From Guyanagaster necrorhizus (taxonomy: Eukaryota > Basidiomycota > Agaricomycetes > Agaricales > Physalacriaceae): 64,000 nt of DNA. The notes under the pieces were generated by a model, which worked only from the letters and a program-made list of their open reading frames with translations, made no database searches and had not been told where the DNA came from. Of the stretch, positions 22,415 through 35,470 are shown piece by piece. The position numbers and the translations under genes are program-made. How positions within the stretch are numbered: the first letter of the stretch is position 1; every line of letters begins with the position of its first letter. Location of the stretch: NCBI RefSeq assembly GCF_019112545.1, contig NW_025064882.1, positions 1,688,928 through 1,752,927 of the forward strand, written 5' to 3'.

Positions 22415-22648
22415 ATGTCCCCTGCCTTAAATCCATCCGATCTGAACTTTACTCACGAGTTCTTCGAACTCTTGGCTTCTATCATTGGAACCTTGATCGG
22501 TTTATTGGTGATCATACAGCTGTGCCATGGATGCCAATCCATTACCACCTGGGCCATTTGACACTACCAAGAATTCCAGCGCATCCATACAATCCTTTGA
22601 AATGTCACACCAGACCTCCCTCTCCATGACATCCCTCTCTCTGTCTGA
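22415..22648 (+). pseudogene. 77-codon hydrophobic-helix ORF at the gag start, element B
   Basis: It begins ATG TCC CCT and contains FFELLASIIGTLIGLLVIIQ and WAI*HYQEFQ; two TGA codons replace Arg or Trp codons. It ends in TGA at 22646-22648, in frame with the downstream ARDSLDAIRMAS segment of Gag at 22904. Confidence 0.7.
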
Positions 22649-25475
22649 AACTCTATCCAACACCCTGAGAAAACAGAAAACAGGCCTAGGGGCTCGACTG
22701 AAGAACATCCTAGAGAAGAAGAGCAGCAGCAGCGGCAACACGAATACCCTCCAAGACCCCTGTCAGTAATTGTCTGAGACCTTGGAAACCCTTAGGCTAC
22801 AGGGTTTTGACGACCCTGACCTGACACCCCCATCCCCTCCCCCAAGTGCAGCATCACTGTGTCAAGAACAACCATCGTCCAGTCTGGAATTGGGCACTGG
22901 GCTAGAGACTCTCTGGATGCCATTCGGATGGCTTCAGGTGCCAGAAACATCGACAGGCATCACCGACATGCCTTGTCAATAAGAAGCAGTGGAAGGAGAA
23001 CAAGGGTCAGTAGTTCTGACCCCTTCTTTGATGACACCAACAGGAACGAGGTCCAATACTGGCAAGAAGCATCAAGAGCAGCCAGTAGACTGGAACAGGG
23101 ACAAGCCTCATGTCTACCAAGGCATGATCCAGTGGTATAAAACCCAATACGACTAACCTCACACTCCTTTGCCAAGTTCATTGAAAGACAGGCATGGGCC
23201 AACTGCCAGTATACCCCAGTCGGCACTCCTGACTCTCTGTTCTGGAAACCAGCCACTCCTGCTAGTGAGCCTGATCTTTAGACTGAGTCAGTTGCCAGAG
23301 TCATCCATGCCAATGACTACTACTACAAGGAGCCAACACTCCTCGATGATGATCACCTATTATCATATGAGACCGACACCATTGCTGAAACTGACAATAT
23401 CCCCATCTGGAGAAATGGAATACTATCAGACCAGAGAACAATCAGGGGTGATGATGAGCATATTGATCCCACCGGAGACCTCAAAAGGGTCCTCGATAGG
23501 CTAATTGCCACCCTCTTCCTTCACCTCTGATTCTACAGAAACTTCCACCGGTATCACAGAGCAGTGGCACCACTAGCAGAAGAAGAAGAGGAACAGCCCG
23601 ACTGGAAGCCTACTCCTCGACCTGGACCCCATGAGGCTGAGTCAAGTACTCAGCCCCGATCTACATGCCCTGGAGACCTTTGGTCAGCAAGACAGTTCTC
23701 TCTTTGAGGGGACCACCGACAAGAGGGCCGAAGAGGATGATGAGGCTGAGGAGAAGGACCAAGGCAGCTGAGCAGTGGACCCCATCCTTGAATGGGGAAG
23801 TGTTGTCAGTATAACCATGTGCCAAGAACAGGAGAAGAAATGACGAGAATAAGAGGCATAGGAGGAGGAATTTATTCGGCTATACCAAGAACAGGTAGCC
23901 AAATTATGGAGGGATGATCTCTGGCTATGGTCATCTCTAGGATGAAGGTACACCACTGCTGATCCCATTGAGCAGGAAGAAATTTTACAGTATGCCATAA
24001 CCAAGCATGCTATTTTTAATTTCAATCAGCATTTTTTACATTATCAGATGATGGTGATGCCACCATATCAACCAAGGTTCAGCAAATGAGAGGTACCGAT
24101 GCTGTGGACCCTAAGTGTGATGCCATCCAAATCGGCAAACATAGCATCTTCAATTCGAACGGCGATATCAAGATACTCACTCGCCATGTCAGCTGTCTAC
24201 AGCACGGCATCTCAGCTAACCTGATCCTATGGACAGCTGAGGACCTACCACCCAAACCCCTGGACCGGCACAGAGAGCCGACTGTTAGGAGGGCAACCAC
24301 CATCCGACAAAGCTGAGGAGAGCAGATTGGTTCTGACTGATCAGAAGAAAGATAACCCCGAAGCAATGGCATAGGGGTAGACTATCAAGAATAGGCAGAT
24401 TGTCTGCAAGGAAGGCCTGCCAACTCCAAGAAGTCCCATCACCGATGATGGATCCTTACACTCCTTTCCAGAGCCTCCAATGGATTAGGCTGATCCATCT
24501 GGGGGGGAACCCCCAAATCTGATGTCGCCTCTCAATCCGAAGGTGCATATACTGAACGTCAGACCAACACTCAGATGGAAGCCTCTTCCTTTTAAAGGGG
24601 CTTCAGATGATATTGATCGTTTCCTCATAGACTGCAACCAATACTTCCAGGTTTTTGCCTCGTACTTCCTGCATGACATGTACAAGGTAAACTATGCGAC
24701 CATCTACTTTGAGGACAAGGCAAAAATATGGTGGGTACTATTAGCCTCCAACTTCTGGTCAACTACCCAGCAACACCATCAGTATCCCTCCTGGCCAGTA
24801 CTAAAGCAGATAATCCATGACAAGTTTATGAACCCTGCCATACAAGAAGTTTACAGGTTAAAGATGAAGGAATACAAGATGGGCGACAAGGCAGTGCCAG
24901 ACTACTTCGACGAGTTAGAACGACTCAGAAAACTCACTGGAGTCTGGGAGGACATGGCTGACTCAGGATGAATGGTCAAATACATGAAGCAGAGATTGCT
25001 GCCTCATTATCTAAAGACCATCTCAGACCTCGACTATAGTGTCCTGGTTGGCTACAATGACTGGAAGGCACAAATCATTCTGATGTGGCAAGAACAACAG
25101 TGACAGAAGGCAGAAGCAGTAAACCTGTGGGACCAGCACAGGTACCAGGGACAGGGCTCAAAACCCTCCACCTCCCATACAACCATGTCCACCAGGTCCA
25201 GCAACTCAGCCTCAACTTCCCAGAATGATAGGAAGCAAACTGGTAAGGGCCCAAGTACCAGAATGGGCAAGCAAATCGATGTGGATTGCCTTAAGAAGGA
25301 GGGGAAGTGCTTCAATTATGGCCAACCAGACTACATGGCATGAAACTGCCCTGAAAAGAAGAACAAATGCATGCAAGAGGATATTCGAGCACAGATAGCC
25401 AAATTGATGAAGGAAGACGAAGACCTCGGGCAAGACGGCAAACCCGAGGAGGTAAAAGACAAGGCTGAGCAGTGA
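22649..25475 (+). pseudogene. gag of element B, decayed
   Basis: The N-terminal part includes WARDSLDAIRMASG near 22900 and a long acidic stretch. The capsid part is open from 24522 to 24971, with FKGASDDIDRFLIDCNQYF and YPSWPVLKQIIHDKFMNP. The zinc knuckle near 25305-25350 has lost one Cys (CFNYGQPDYMA*NC). Gag ends at TGA 25473-25475 within CAGTGAGCG, where the pol frame overlaps it in the -1 register. Confidence 0.82.
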
Positions 25476-28400
25476 GCGATTCTACTGACTCAGCCCAAGG
25501 ACTGGATAACAGATCACAAGCTGCTAGACAGACTGACATTTTACCTTCTATAGTATTACCCCCTATGACTAAATTATGTGTGCATTCGAATATACCTGAC
25601 CCTATTATCCACTATTTAGAATCGCTTAAGGAACCAACTTCAACAACTCAAACACCAATGAAGGGCCAAAGAGAGGCAGAGAGCCCCAAAGGTGCATCAC
25701 CATCAAAGATTTCTCATGCTAAAAAAATAAAACAGACTCAACTGCCTTCAGGCCAAATGGGGGTAGAGAACTCCACAGATTGGCTAAAGCTATTCAACAC
25801 CAAATGGATCTGGTGGGCCATCAAGAATGCCAAGGACGAAGCAGCGGCAAAAGCCGTACTCAAGAACTGGATTCATAAGACTCAGGTCGAGGAAGTAATT
25901 GACAATATGATCACAGAAATGCAAGCTGCAGAATGATGTCGAGCCTTGAAATGGCTGGATGAATTACATGGACCACAAAAATTCATCTGACATGCCAAGT
26001 CCTCAGAAAAAGACTTGCTGGCCAAAGCTCAGATCAAGATATTAATGTCCCAATCAACCCATGCAGTCACTGCTCTGATTGACAGCAGCTGCATGGGAAG
26101 TAGTATCAACCAAGCTTTTGTCAACAAGCATCAACTGCCCACTCAGACAACAGCGGCACTCATCCCAGTCTACAATGCAGATGGGACAAAGAACCAAGCT
26201 GGATCAATCACTGAATACATTGAGCTCAGGCTCACCATTGGCGATCATTTGGAATAAATTGATTTAGCAGTAACTGATCTAGAAACCAAGGAAATATTCC
26301 TTGGTCATGATTGGCTTATCAGACACAATCTACTAATCAATTGGAAGACTGGACACATTATTTTCGCTCAGTGTCATTGCTGAAAGATCTCATTCGAACT
26401 ACCAGATGAAGATCCAGATAACCAATAAGATGAGAAAATAGAAGATGGAGAAACCATCCTTGCCATTGACTTACAGAGGGCCATTAACATTCGGGCAGTA
26501 CACCATGCTAATGACCTAGCAGCAAGAGCTAATGCCAAAAAAGAGTAAAGGACATTCGAAGAAATGGTACCTGAATGGGCATGCAACTATTGGGATTTAT
26601 TCAAAAAAGAAAGCTTTAACAAACTACCCGATGCGAAACCCTGGGACCATGCCATCGAATTAATCTCTAACGCCAATGCTAACCTGGATTGCAAATGCTA
26701 TCCACTAGGCAACAATAAACAACAAGAGCTAGATAAGTTTCTCAAAGAAAACTTATCTAGCAGAAGAATCTGACCATCAAAATCACTGATGATATCACCC
26801 TTCTTTTTCATCAAAAAGAAGAATGGAAAACTCTGATCAGTACAAGATTATTGGAAGCTCAACAAGATGACAATCAAGAACCACTACCCACTTCCATTAA
26901 TCTCCAAACTGATGGATAAACTCCAGAGCATAAGGTACTACACTAAACTGGATGTTCGGTGGGGGTACAACAATGTATGCATCAAAGAAGGTGATGAGTA
27001 GAAGGCCGCTTTTTGAACTAACCATGGTTTGTTCAAACCAACAGTTATATTCTTTGGACTGACTAACTCACCAGCCACTTTCCAGTGGATGATGAATGAC
27101 ATCTTCAAAGATCTCATTGCCACAGGAAAGGTGACAATTTACTTGGATGATATTCTCATCATGTCTAAAACTAGGGACAAGCACTGAAGGATAGTATGAC
27201 AAGTGCTATCCTTGATGAGGAAGCATCGACTCTTCCTCAAGGCTGAGAAGTGTGAATTTGAGGTATTAGAAACAGAATACCTTGGAGTCATCATCAGTGA
27301 AGGAAGCATCAGAATGGATCCGATCGAGATCACAGGAGTAACTAAATGGCCAGAACCCACAAAGAAGAAAGAACTCCAATCATTTCTTGGATTCACCAAC
27401 TTCTATCGATGGTTTATCCGAGATTACAGCAAAATAGTGTGCCCTATAACACAATTAACCAGAAATTCCTCATGGACTTGGGGAATTTCCCAACAGATGG
27501 CATTCAACAATCTTAAACGCCGATTAACTGAAGATGTGATTTTGGCCATACCAAGCCAAAATGGGAGGTTCCAAGTGGAAGCCAACTCCAGCGAAGATGC
27601 AATTGGAGCCATGCTCTCACAGGAACAAAACAACAAATGGCGATCTGTCACCTTTATGTCAAAGGCACTCACAGTAACTGAGCGAAACTATGAAATCTAT
27701 GACAAGGAACTCCTCACTATAATGCTCGCTCTTGCCAAATGGCGCCATCATCTCATTGGAGCCAATCAAACCTTCGAGATCTACACTGATCATCAGAACC
27801 TTCAATACTTCCAACAATCACAAAAGCTTAATCGCAGACAAGCTAGATGGGTAACAGAACTATCACAGTATGAGTACACACTACACCACAAAGCTGGAGT
27901 AGCGAACAAAAAAGCCGACCTCCTCAGCCACAGGGCGGATCACAACCAGAGAGAAGACGACAACAAGAAGGTCATATTATTGCGACCAGAGCACTTCTGA
28001 GCAATGATCATGCCAACGGAAGAAGAGATGCATGAACACATCAAAAGTGCCACTCGGGATCCTCATAAATAGGATCAAAGGATCACCCCATCACTCAACT
28101 ATGAACAAGGGCTGAAAAAGGAAGTGGGATTAATATGCTATGATAGGCAAATTTACATCCCAAGGGATGACAAACTCTATAGTGACATTATTGCCACCTG
28201 CCATGATCATGCAACTGCCAGACATCCCGGGATCACAAAAACCAAAGAACTGGTTTTGAGGGAATACTGGTGGCCAAAAATGGACTATGATATCATCCGA
28301 TATGTCAAGGCCTGTGAAACTTGCCAGTGAGGCAAGACTTCAACACAACCCAGAGCAGTGCCATTAAACCCAAATGAGGTGCCTTCTTCACCATGGATCC

Positions 28401-29757
28401 ACATTTCGGTGGATATGATAACTGGACTTCCTAAAAGTGATAGCTGTAATGCAATTATCATCATAGTCGATCACTTCTCGAAAGCAATCATTCCGATCGC
28501 CTGTTTGACAGAACTCACATCTGAAGGGTGGGCAAAAATACTACATGATGAGGTATATGCAAAATATGACATGCCTCAAGTAGTGATTTCAGACAGAAGA
28601 CCACAATTCATGTCTAAATTCTTGGATAACCTATACCGACTTCTCAATATCAAACAAAATGCTTCAACAGCATATCACTCACAGACGGATGGCCAAACGG
28701 AATGGGCCAACTAAGAAATTGAAAAGTACCTAAGACTTTTCATCAGTTACCGACAGGATGACTGGACAGAATGGCTAACATTAGCGGTGTTCCAACATAA
28801 CAACAGAATTCACTCAGCAACAGAAAAATCACTGTTCTTTGTGAATTATGGATGGAATCCACCAGTTGCACAAGTGAGATGGCTACACACTACAATGCCA
28901 GCCTCAACAGACTTTGCAACGACAATGACAAAGATCCACAAGGACATCAAGAGGGCCCTCGAAAAAGCTGCTTCAATAATAAAGAAGCAGTATGACAAAC
29001 ACTAACATTCTTCATATGAATATTCAGTCAATAACAGAGTTTGGCTGGATATGACAAACCTCCACCTCCCCAGACCAAAACAAAAACTGTCAGATAAACA
29101 GACAGGCCCATTCAAAGTTCTCTTCAAAATTAGCACCTCCACATACAAGTTGCAATTGCCAGGAACTTAGAAAATTCATAACATTTTCAATGAAATATTA
29201 TTGACACCATATATCACTCCAGCTTTTCCTAACCAAGAATGACCACCTCCACCTCCAGCAGAACTCATCGACGATGAAGAACACTACAAAATCAATGAGG
29301 TTCTAAACTACAGAACCTGAAAGGTTAAAGCATGAGGTGGAGGCATAAAAACAACTGTTGACTATCTAGTCAGCTGGAAAGGCTATAGACCAGAATCGAA
29401 CCAATGGGTCAATGAAAGATATATGAATGCAGAGGATGCTATATGGGACTATGAACACAGAATCAATACATTGAACACAAAAGAGGTTATGTTCAACATT
29501 ATATCTGCAAAAACAGATGGGGCGACAAAAGGAAGGAAGATGATATCTAGCCAGATATACATCAACCAACCTGCCGACAGCAGAGGACATGTTACAGAGG
29601 ACGATGAAGATGACTCTGCGATAGACAAGCCACAAATGGTGGAGACATACAGTGAAGAGCAACTGATCACATCTTCGACTCATTTGAAGCCTGCAAATAA
29701 AAGGACGAGGGGTCCAGCAGATCAGCCACTCACTTCCAGTGGAGACGACTTACTCTG
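25472..29757 (+). pseudogene. pol of element B (PR-RT-RH-IN-chromodomain plus tail), decayed
   Basis: The N-terminal pol segment is open at 25472-25936. Protease ALIDSSCMGSSI is at about 26072-26107 (DSS). RT spans about 26560-27400 with YLDD at 27140-27151. An open stretch at 27203-28000 covers the RT end and RNase H (VEANSS, YDKELLTI, TDHQNL). The integrase zinc finger is at 28190-28330 (CHDHATARHPG, CETC). The core at 28358-28714 has SVDMITGLPK, VISDRRPQF and QTDGQTEWAN. The chromodomain near 29345-29460 has DYLVSWKGYRPESNQWVN. It is followed by about 95 further open codons to TGA 29755-29757. Several stops, mainly TGA, break the rest. Confidence 0.9.
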
Positions 29758-29780
29758 ATTTGACCATCGGGATGATGGTC

Positions 29781-29795
29781 TTAAGAAGGGGGTAA
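29781..29795 (+). other. polypurine tract of element B
   Basis: TTAAGAAGGGGGTAA directly precedes the 3' LTR and corresponds to the tract at 14261-14276. Confidence 0.75.
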
Positions 29796-30322
29796 TGTTA
29801 TGATTTTTCCTATTTTTTACTATTTTTTCTTTCCTTTTCCTTGGAAATGACCCCTATCTTGCTTAGTCAGAGCACCTAGGCCAGTGCTTAGGACCATGGG
29901 AATGCTTAGCTCAGCAACCCAGTCAGTCAATCTCCTATTGCATTGCTGTATGCTGTGAAGGGAGAGACAATACCTCTTTTGTCTCCAACTTGCAGTGCAA
30001 TGACTACAGCACAACAGCAAGACAACAGCTTTTGTGAAGAGCCTGGCAATAGCAGGGGTAACAGCTCTATGACAGACAATATCTTTTGTGAATATTTATT
30101 TATAGCATGATAACAGAACAGTATTTAAGTAGCGTAGCTCTTGCTGTAATACCCCAGCTTTGAGCTAAAGTTTATTCTCTACCATCCTATCTCGAGCGAC
30201 TTGCAATGCCTTGACCACACACCTCTGTTAACACATCAGTGAACTCAGTTGGATATATCCGAAGTGCGAGGTACCGAACTGTTTATCACATGTTAATAGT
30301 CACATAGAGTTTGGGTTTAACA
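29796..30322 (+). repeat. 3' LTR of element B
   Basis: 527 bp, collinear with the 5' LTR with 32 transitions and no transversions by hand count. It is followed by the CTAAG duplication. Confidence 0.94.
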
Positions 30323-30327
30323 CTAAG
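30323..30327. repeat. target-site duplication CTAAG, right of element B
   Basis: Matches 21827-21831. Joining the flanks rebuilds the H reading frame. Confidence 0.9.
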
Positions 30328-33300
30328 CCAGTGCAGAAAGTGCTCAACAGTTCACACTGCAGCCTTCCTTGCCTAAAATTGGAGCTAAAGCTGCATCTGT
30401 AGAACTGGCAGACCTTTCATCAGTGCCAGTAGAGTACCATGATTTTATAGATGTCTTTAGTGATACCCTCTCTGAAAAGCTACCCAAACACAAGCCATAT
30501 GACTTTAAAATCAACCTTAAGGAAGAAACATCTCCACTGCTTAGATCTATTTACTCCCTTTCAGAATCCAAACTCAAAGCTCTACAAGAGTTTATTGATG
30601 ATAATCTATGCAATAGGTTCATTACTCCATTCTACTCTCTGCATAGGGCACTGGTTCTATTTGTCAAGAAGAAGACAGATAAACTCTGACTTTGTGTTAA
30701 CTACTATAGCCTAAATAAAATCTCCAAGAAGGATCACTACCCTCTTTTCCTCATTTCTGATCTCCTTGACTCTGTCCATTCTGCATGCATCTACACTAAG
30801 CTCAACCTGTGACATGCCTACCATCTTATTTGCATAGCTAAAGAGAATGAATGAAAAACAGCTTTCTGAATCTATTATGGTTCCTTTGAATAGCATATCA
30901 TATCTTTTGGCCTCACAAATGTTCTGACAGCATTCCAATGATTTATGAATGATATATTCTCTGACATACTTGACATATCAGTAGTAGTTTATCTTAATGA
31001 CATCCTCATATATTCTGACAATCTGAGAGATCACTAGAAACATGTTCATAAGATTCTATGCAGGCTCAGAGCTAATGGACTCTACTGCAAAGGCTCTAAA
31101 TGTGAATTCAACCAGGATTCCATAGAATACCTAGGCTATATCCTATCATCTGAAGGACTTCACATGTCTGAAAAAAAAGTCAAGGCTATTGTTGATTAGC
31201 CAGTGCAATAAAAGGTCAAGGATATTCAATCTTTTCTTGGCTTTGCCAACTTCTACCATCACTTCATACATGAATATAGCAATATTGTTCTTTCTTTTGT
31301 ATGACTTACTCACAAGAGAATTCCATGAAAATTTGATAATAAATGCTTGGCTGCCTTCAACAAGTTGAAATAGGCTTTTACACATGCCTCTATCCTTACT
31401 CACTAGATTTCTGATCAAAAGATAGTGGTGAAAACCAATGCCTCCAATTATGCAATTACAGCTATCCTCTCTATCTATCTTGAAGATAGCAAAATTCACC
31501 TCATCACTTTCCACTCCTGAAGCCTCTACAATGCCAAACTCAACTATGACATCTATGACAAAGAGCTTCTAGCTATTTTTAAAGCCTTTAAACATTGGTC
31601 ACACTATCTTGAAGGCTTCATAAACTCTATTGATGTTGTAACAGACCACAAGAACTTTGAATACTTCACTATCACTAAGATCCTAACCTGCCAACAGGTC
31701 TGCTGATCTGAATATCTATTCCAGTTTAACCTAGTAATTTAGTTCTGCCTTGAAAAACTTAGTGGAAAACTGAATACACTCATTAGATGATAGGATGTCT
31801 ACTCTAAAGAGAGAGATAGCCAATATGCTTAAGTCAATCTCTATAATTTCTGACCTGTGTTCATCTAAGAACAACTCTCTGCATCACTCCACATAATCTA
31901 TTTTGAGAGCTCTACTTTATAGGCTAGTGCCATCATAAATGTTGACAAACTTCACACTAATATCAAACAAGCATAATTCTCTGATCCTATGTTCTCTAAT
32001 AGCCTCTATCAGGCCAAGGCCACTTTTGAATCCTCTCTCTCTCAATGGTCCATTAATGAATCTAACATCCTCTGCTTTGAAGATTACATCTATGTTTTAG
32101 ACTCCAATGATCTCTATCTCTATATACTTCAGAACAATCATAACTATATCTTGGCAGGCCATTTTAGTCAAAACCAGATATTAGAGCTAGTCCGATGGGA
32201 CTACACCTAGCTAAAGATGCATGAATATGTTTGACACTATATTAAGTTCTGCACAGTTTGTGGATGCAACAAGACATCTAGACACTGCCTCTATGAGCTA
32301 CTCAAACTTCTATCAGTTTCCAAATGACCATGAAATTCCATTTTCATAGATTTCATTGAACAACTACTGGACTCCAACAGATTTACTATCATTCTAATAG
32401 TCATTGACCAGGCTAGCAAGTAAGCTATCTTCATTCTCACTCATGGCACTATTAACTCTATAGAGCTTGTCTAACTTTTTCTTATTCATGTCTTCTCCAA
32501 ACATGAGATATCCAGTCATATCATCTCAGATCATAGTTCTAAATTCATTTTTCAATTTACTCATGTCTTAGCTATAGCTCTTGATATGGAACTCCACTTT
32601 ATTTCTGATTACTATCTGGAGGCCAACAGACAAACTGAATAGGCAAACCAAACTTTAAAACAGTATATCTGCATCTACTGCTCCCACCAACAGGACAACT
32701 GGAACACTCTCCTCCCCATTGCTGAGTTTGCCTATAACAATACCTCTAATGTATCCATCAGAATTTTCTCATTTTTTACTAACAAGGGTTACCATCCCAA
32801 TATCACCATTCACTCTGAAAGAGATATCACCTCCACTCAGGCCTAAGACTTCACAGTCAATCTTGATAAACTCTATCAAATACTGAAGAACAAAATTTCT
32901 GAAGCTCAGCCTCATTATAAGGCCCAAGCAGACAAGCATCAGATTCCAGTGTCTCTGTTTACAGTGGATGATAAGGTCTATCTCAGTTTCAAACATATCA
33001 AAACCACTTGCCCAACCAGAAAATTCTCAGAGAAACACCTTAGTCTATTCAGAATTATAGCTCAATCTGGTTCCCACTCCTTCATGCTGAGGCTTCTGTC
33101 AGATTTCTGGTCCATTCATTTGGTCTTCTATATGTCATAATTAGAACCCATAAAAGAAAACATCATTTCTAACTGAATCCAACTACTGCTGCCTCCAGTT
33201 GAAGTTGATAGAGAAGAACATTTTGAAACAGCCCAAATCCTCAACTCTAAATTGGACTGCCAGTTCCACTGCCCACTGCTCTACAAGATCCAGTGGCTAG

Positions 33301-33350
33301 GCTATGAAGGTACCAATAAAGAGTTTGCTTAGTTATCAGCCTCTGAGTTC
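30328..33350 (+). pseudogene. element H piece 3: RT, RNase H, integrase, chromodomain
   Basis: Plus-strand pol of a Tf2-like chromovirus, a different lineage from A, B and E. RT starts with VEYHDFIDVFSDTLSEKLP near 30430 and has LFVKKKTDKL, INLKEETSP and the catalytic box VVVYLNDILIYSDN near 30985-31025 (Asp to Asn). RNase H follows near 31430-31700 (VVKTNASNYA, YDKELLAIF, TDHKNF). The integrase zinc finger is near 32200-32290, and the core near 32340-32680 has FIDFIEQLL, IISDHSSKF and NRQTE*ANQTLKQYI. A chromodomain lies near 33280-33345 (YKIQWLGYEGTNKEFA). CpG is almost absent and TGA/TAG replace many Trp and Arg codons. Confidence 0.88.
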
Positions 33351-33800
33351 TTTACTGATGAATTTATTGACAAATTCCACTATTGATACTCAGGCAAATC
33401 AGAACCCTTATCTAAAGTTACTCAATCATTCTGTTCTTGATACAATGCTACTCTGGATGCCACTAGTGCCCCACCTTACTATTTCAATTCTAATCACTGA
33501 TTATCATTTCAATCACTCTTTTTACACTTTCAAAGTCAAAATTTTATATTTACATTTTTTTTCTCCACTACTAATATCTGATGTCTTTTTCTATATACAT
33601 TTCATATAAAATCTTTACAAGGAAGTGGAACTCAAACTCTCTCCCTGCCTCTTCAACTCCTTTATATCCTTATTCAGCTTTTTCAATATTATCTCTTATA
33701 GATCTTTCATCTTCTCATTCTTCTCATCCTTAAAAAGCAGATGAGCCTTCTTTCAGGCTTCTAATTTGGACTCCAAAAACAACTCTAAGAGAGACAATAT
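33351..33800. other. AT-rich tail after element H, nothing recognised
   Basis: This stretch follows the H chromodomain, has long T/C runs and almost no CpG. It may hold the 3' non-coding part of H, but no polypurine tract or LTR boundary can be placed because the other H LTR is outside the window. Confidence 0.4.
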
Positions 33801-33821
33801 ATCATCTGACCTATAATCATC

Positions 33822-34870
33822 CTAGAGACTCATTACAGTACTGCAGACATCTTCCACCTCATCTGCCAACTTATTCACATGATGCATCGACTTGTGTATT
33901 AACTTTGAAAGTTGGTGCAGGCCAGTGGAGATCTTCACACTGCTGATCATCTCACTTGCAGTGATGCTCTTGTTGAATAAACAGGTGGTCTTCTTAATCT
34001 TGCAATAGGCATAAGTCTGCCTACAGCTAGTGCCTTTGGTTACTAGGCATGTATAACAGGGTGCACCATCTTGATGACAGCACATACAACTCTCTGAAAA
34101 CAGAACTAAGACAAGCCAACCAGAAACAATAAGATACTTACTTTTACCACTCAATTCCTTCTTGCTCTCCACTGGCTCCACAACCTCCAACTTCACCCTC
34201 TTCTTGAGATTGGCCACCATCTCTGTCTCACTGCCATCTACTACACTCCTCAATCTGAACATGCATTTATAGCTCTTCTCTGCTAGACCCACTGCCCTTC
34301 TCTTTCTCTCTCACACTCCCTTTCTCCTCTCTAGAGTCCTCTCAGATTCTTCTGACTCATCATCTCTCTCAGTCCTCTTGTCCTGCTCATCATCAGACTC
34401 CAGAGACATATAGCCAGTCACCCTCTTAAAGTGAAGACTGAGGCTAGAACCAAACTATTCCACAGCTGAAAATCAATAGCCTCCACAGAGATCATTTGTA
34501 ATCCATCCTCCATAATCATTTTCTTTTGCTCTACACCTAAGGCCTCAGCCCTCACTGTGGCCTCTGTGGCCTCTCTCTCCTCAGTCTCTCTTTGAGCTGT
34601 CTCTCTTAATGCCTCCTCCATCTCTTTTGCCTACCTCTCTACTGCCTGCTAGACCTTCTCTCTCTTCTTCTCTAATCTCTCTTGCTGCTTCTTTCTCTAT
34701 GCCTCTCAAGCCACATGGTCTGTTCAGACCTTCTCTTCTCTCTTCTGCTCCCTTTTCTACTCCAAGTGGACTTTCATGGCCTCCATATACTCTTCCTCTG
34801 TAGTTTGCTATTTCAGACAGAATAATTCCTTAGCCTCTTCAGAGCCATTGAAAGTGCATTCTCTCACCAA
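33822..34870 (-). pseudogene. decayed gene: coiled coil plus Cys-rich motif
   Basis: Minus strand. The 5' part is a Glu/Arg-rich coiled coil, visible in 34418-34621 (RETAQRETEEREATEATVRA), and is followed by an acidic DDEQDKRTERDDESEESER. The 3' part holds a Cys cluster (MCCHQDGAPCYTCLV, SCRQ, CKIKKTTC) near 33960-34090. A GTAAGT...CAG sequence near 34090-34140 could be a 50-nt intron just before the Cys cluster. Coiled-coil proteins with such Cys clusters are frequent uncharacterised proteins in Agaricomycetes; this is recalled, not checked. Stops and lack of CpG indicate a pseudogene swept into the repeat block. Confidence 0.45.
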
Positions 34871-35470
34871 AGGCTCAGGAGTGTGTGAGCAACAATATAC
34901 AGTAAGAGGCAATATAGTTGCAAAAGTTTAGGCAATGGTGGTGGTATCTGATTAAGTTGCAAATTTTCCCACAGCCACCAACAATCTTCCATGTGGCTCC
35001 ACCAGCTATCAGAATCTGTGCTCTTGAGAGCAAGAATGCTAATGGGAGAATACTGTTATATGTAAACCACCAGCCTCTATGTCACCTCAACCAACTATGG
35101 ATTCAATCATAAAAACCCACTAGACTCTGGCCACTTCCTATTACCTATTAATTTTATTTTCACTATTATCATTTCACATCTACATTTCATATTATAATAT
35201 CTAGACCCTGAACTCAGTAGCAAATATTGACACTGGAACCCAATGGAATCCAACTCAGAATTAGCTACCATTAGTATATAAAGCCATGTAAAATCATTGT
35301 AACTATTCAGTTTAAATATCAACTTGGATAGCCATCTACACTTTATACTCACTTCAACTCTTTTCTATCTCATCCATTGGATTCTGCTCTGAAGAATACT
35401 CCTCTTTGCTTCTCCAATGGAACTCCATTCCATCCATTCAAATCTCTGGGCTCCAACTTAAGGGTGACAT
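34871..35470. other. unassigned CpG-poor DNA between H and F
   Basis: No convincing coding frame, LTR end or repeat structure was found. The sequence is AT-rich and CpG-poor like its neighbours. It occupies the place where the 3' half of element F and the rest of G would be expected, so a deletion or further insertion has occurred here. Confidence 0.4.

Larger units (their letters stand above)
21832..30322 (+). mobile_element. full-length Ty3/gypsy element B
   Basis: An 8491 bp element with two 527 bp LTRs and a CTAAG duplication (21827-21831 and 30323-30327). It has the least diverged LTRs of the window, 32 of 527 differences by hand count, all transitions. Layout: primer site, helix ORF, Gag, Pol with chromodomain, a C-terminal extension absent from E, polypurine tract. 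CpG is retained better than elsewhere in the repeat block. Stop codons remain frequent. Confidence 0.94.

Noticed and set aside
418..33350. Alternative genetic code, with TGA read as Trp
   Set aside because: Stops also include TAG and TAA and fall at Arg and Gln positions as well as Trp, while the genes to the right use TGA or other stops normally. C-to-T decay explains all of them.
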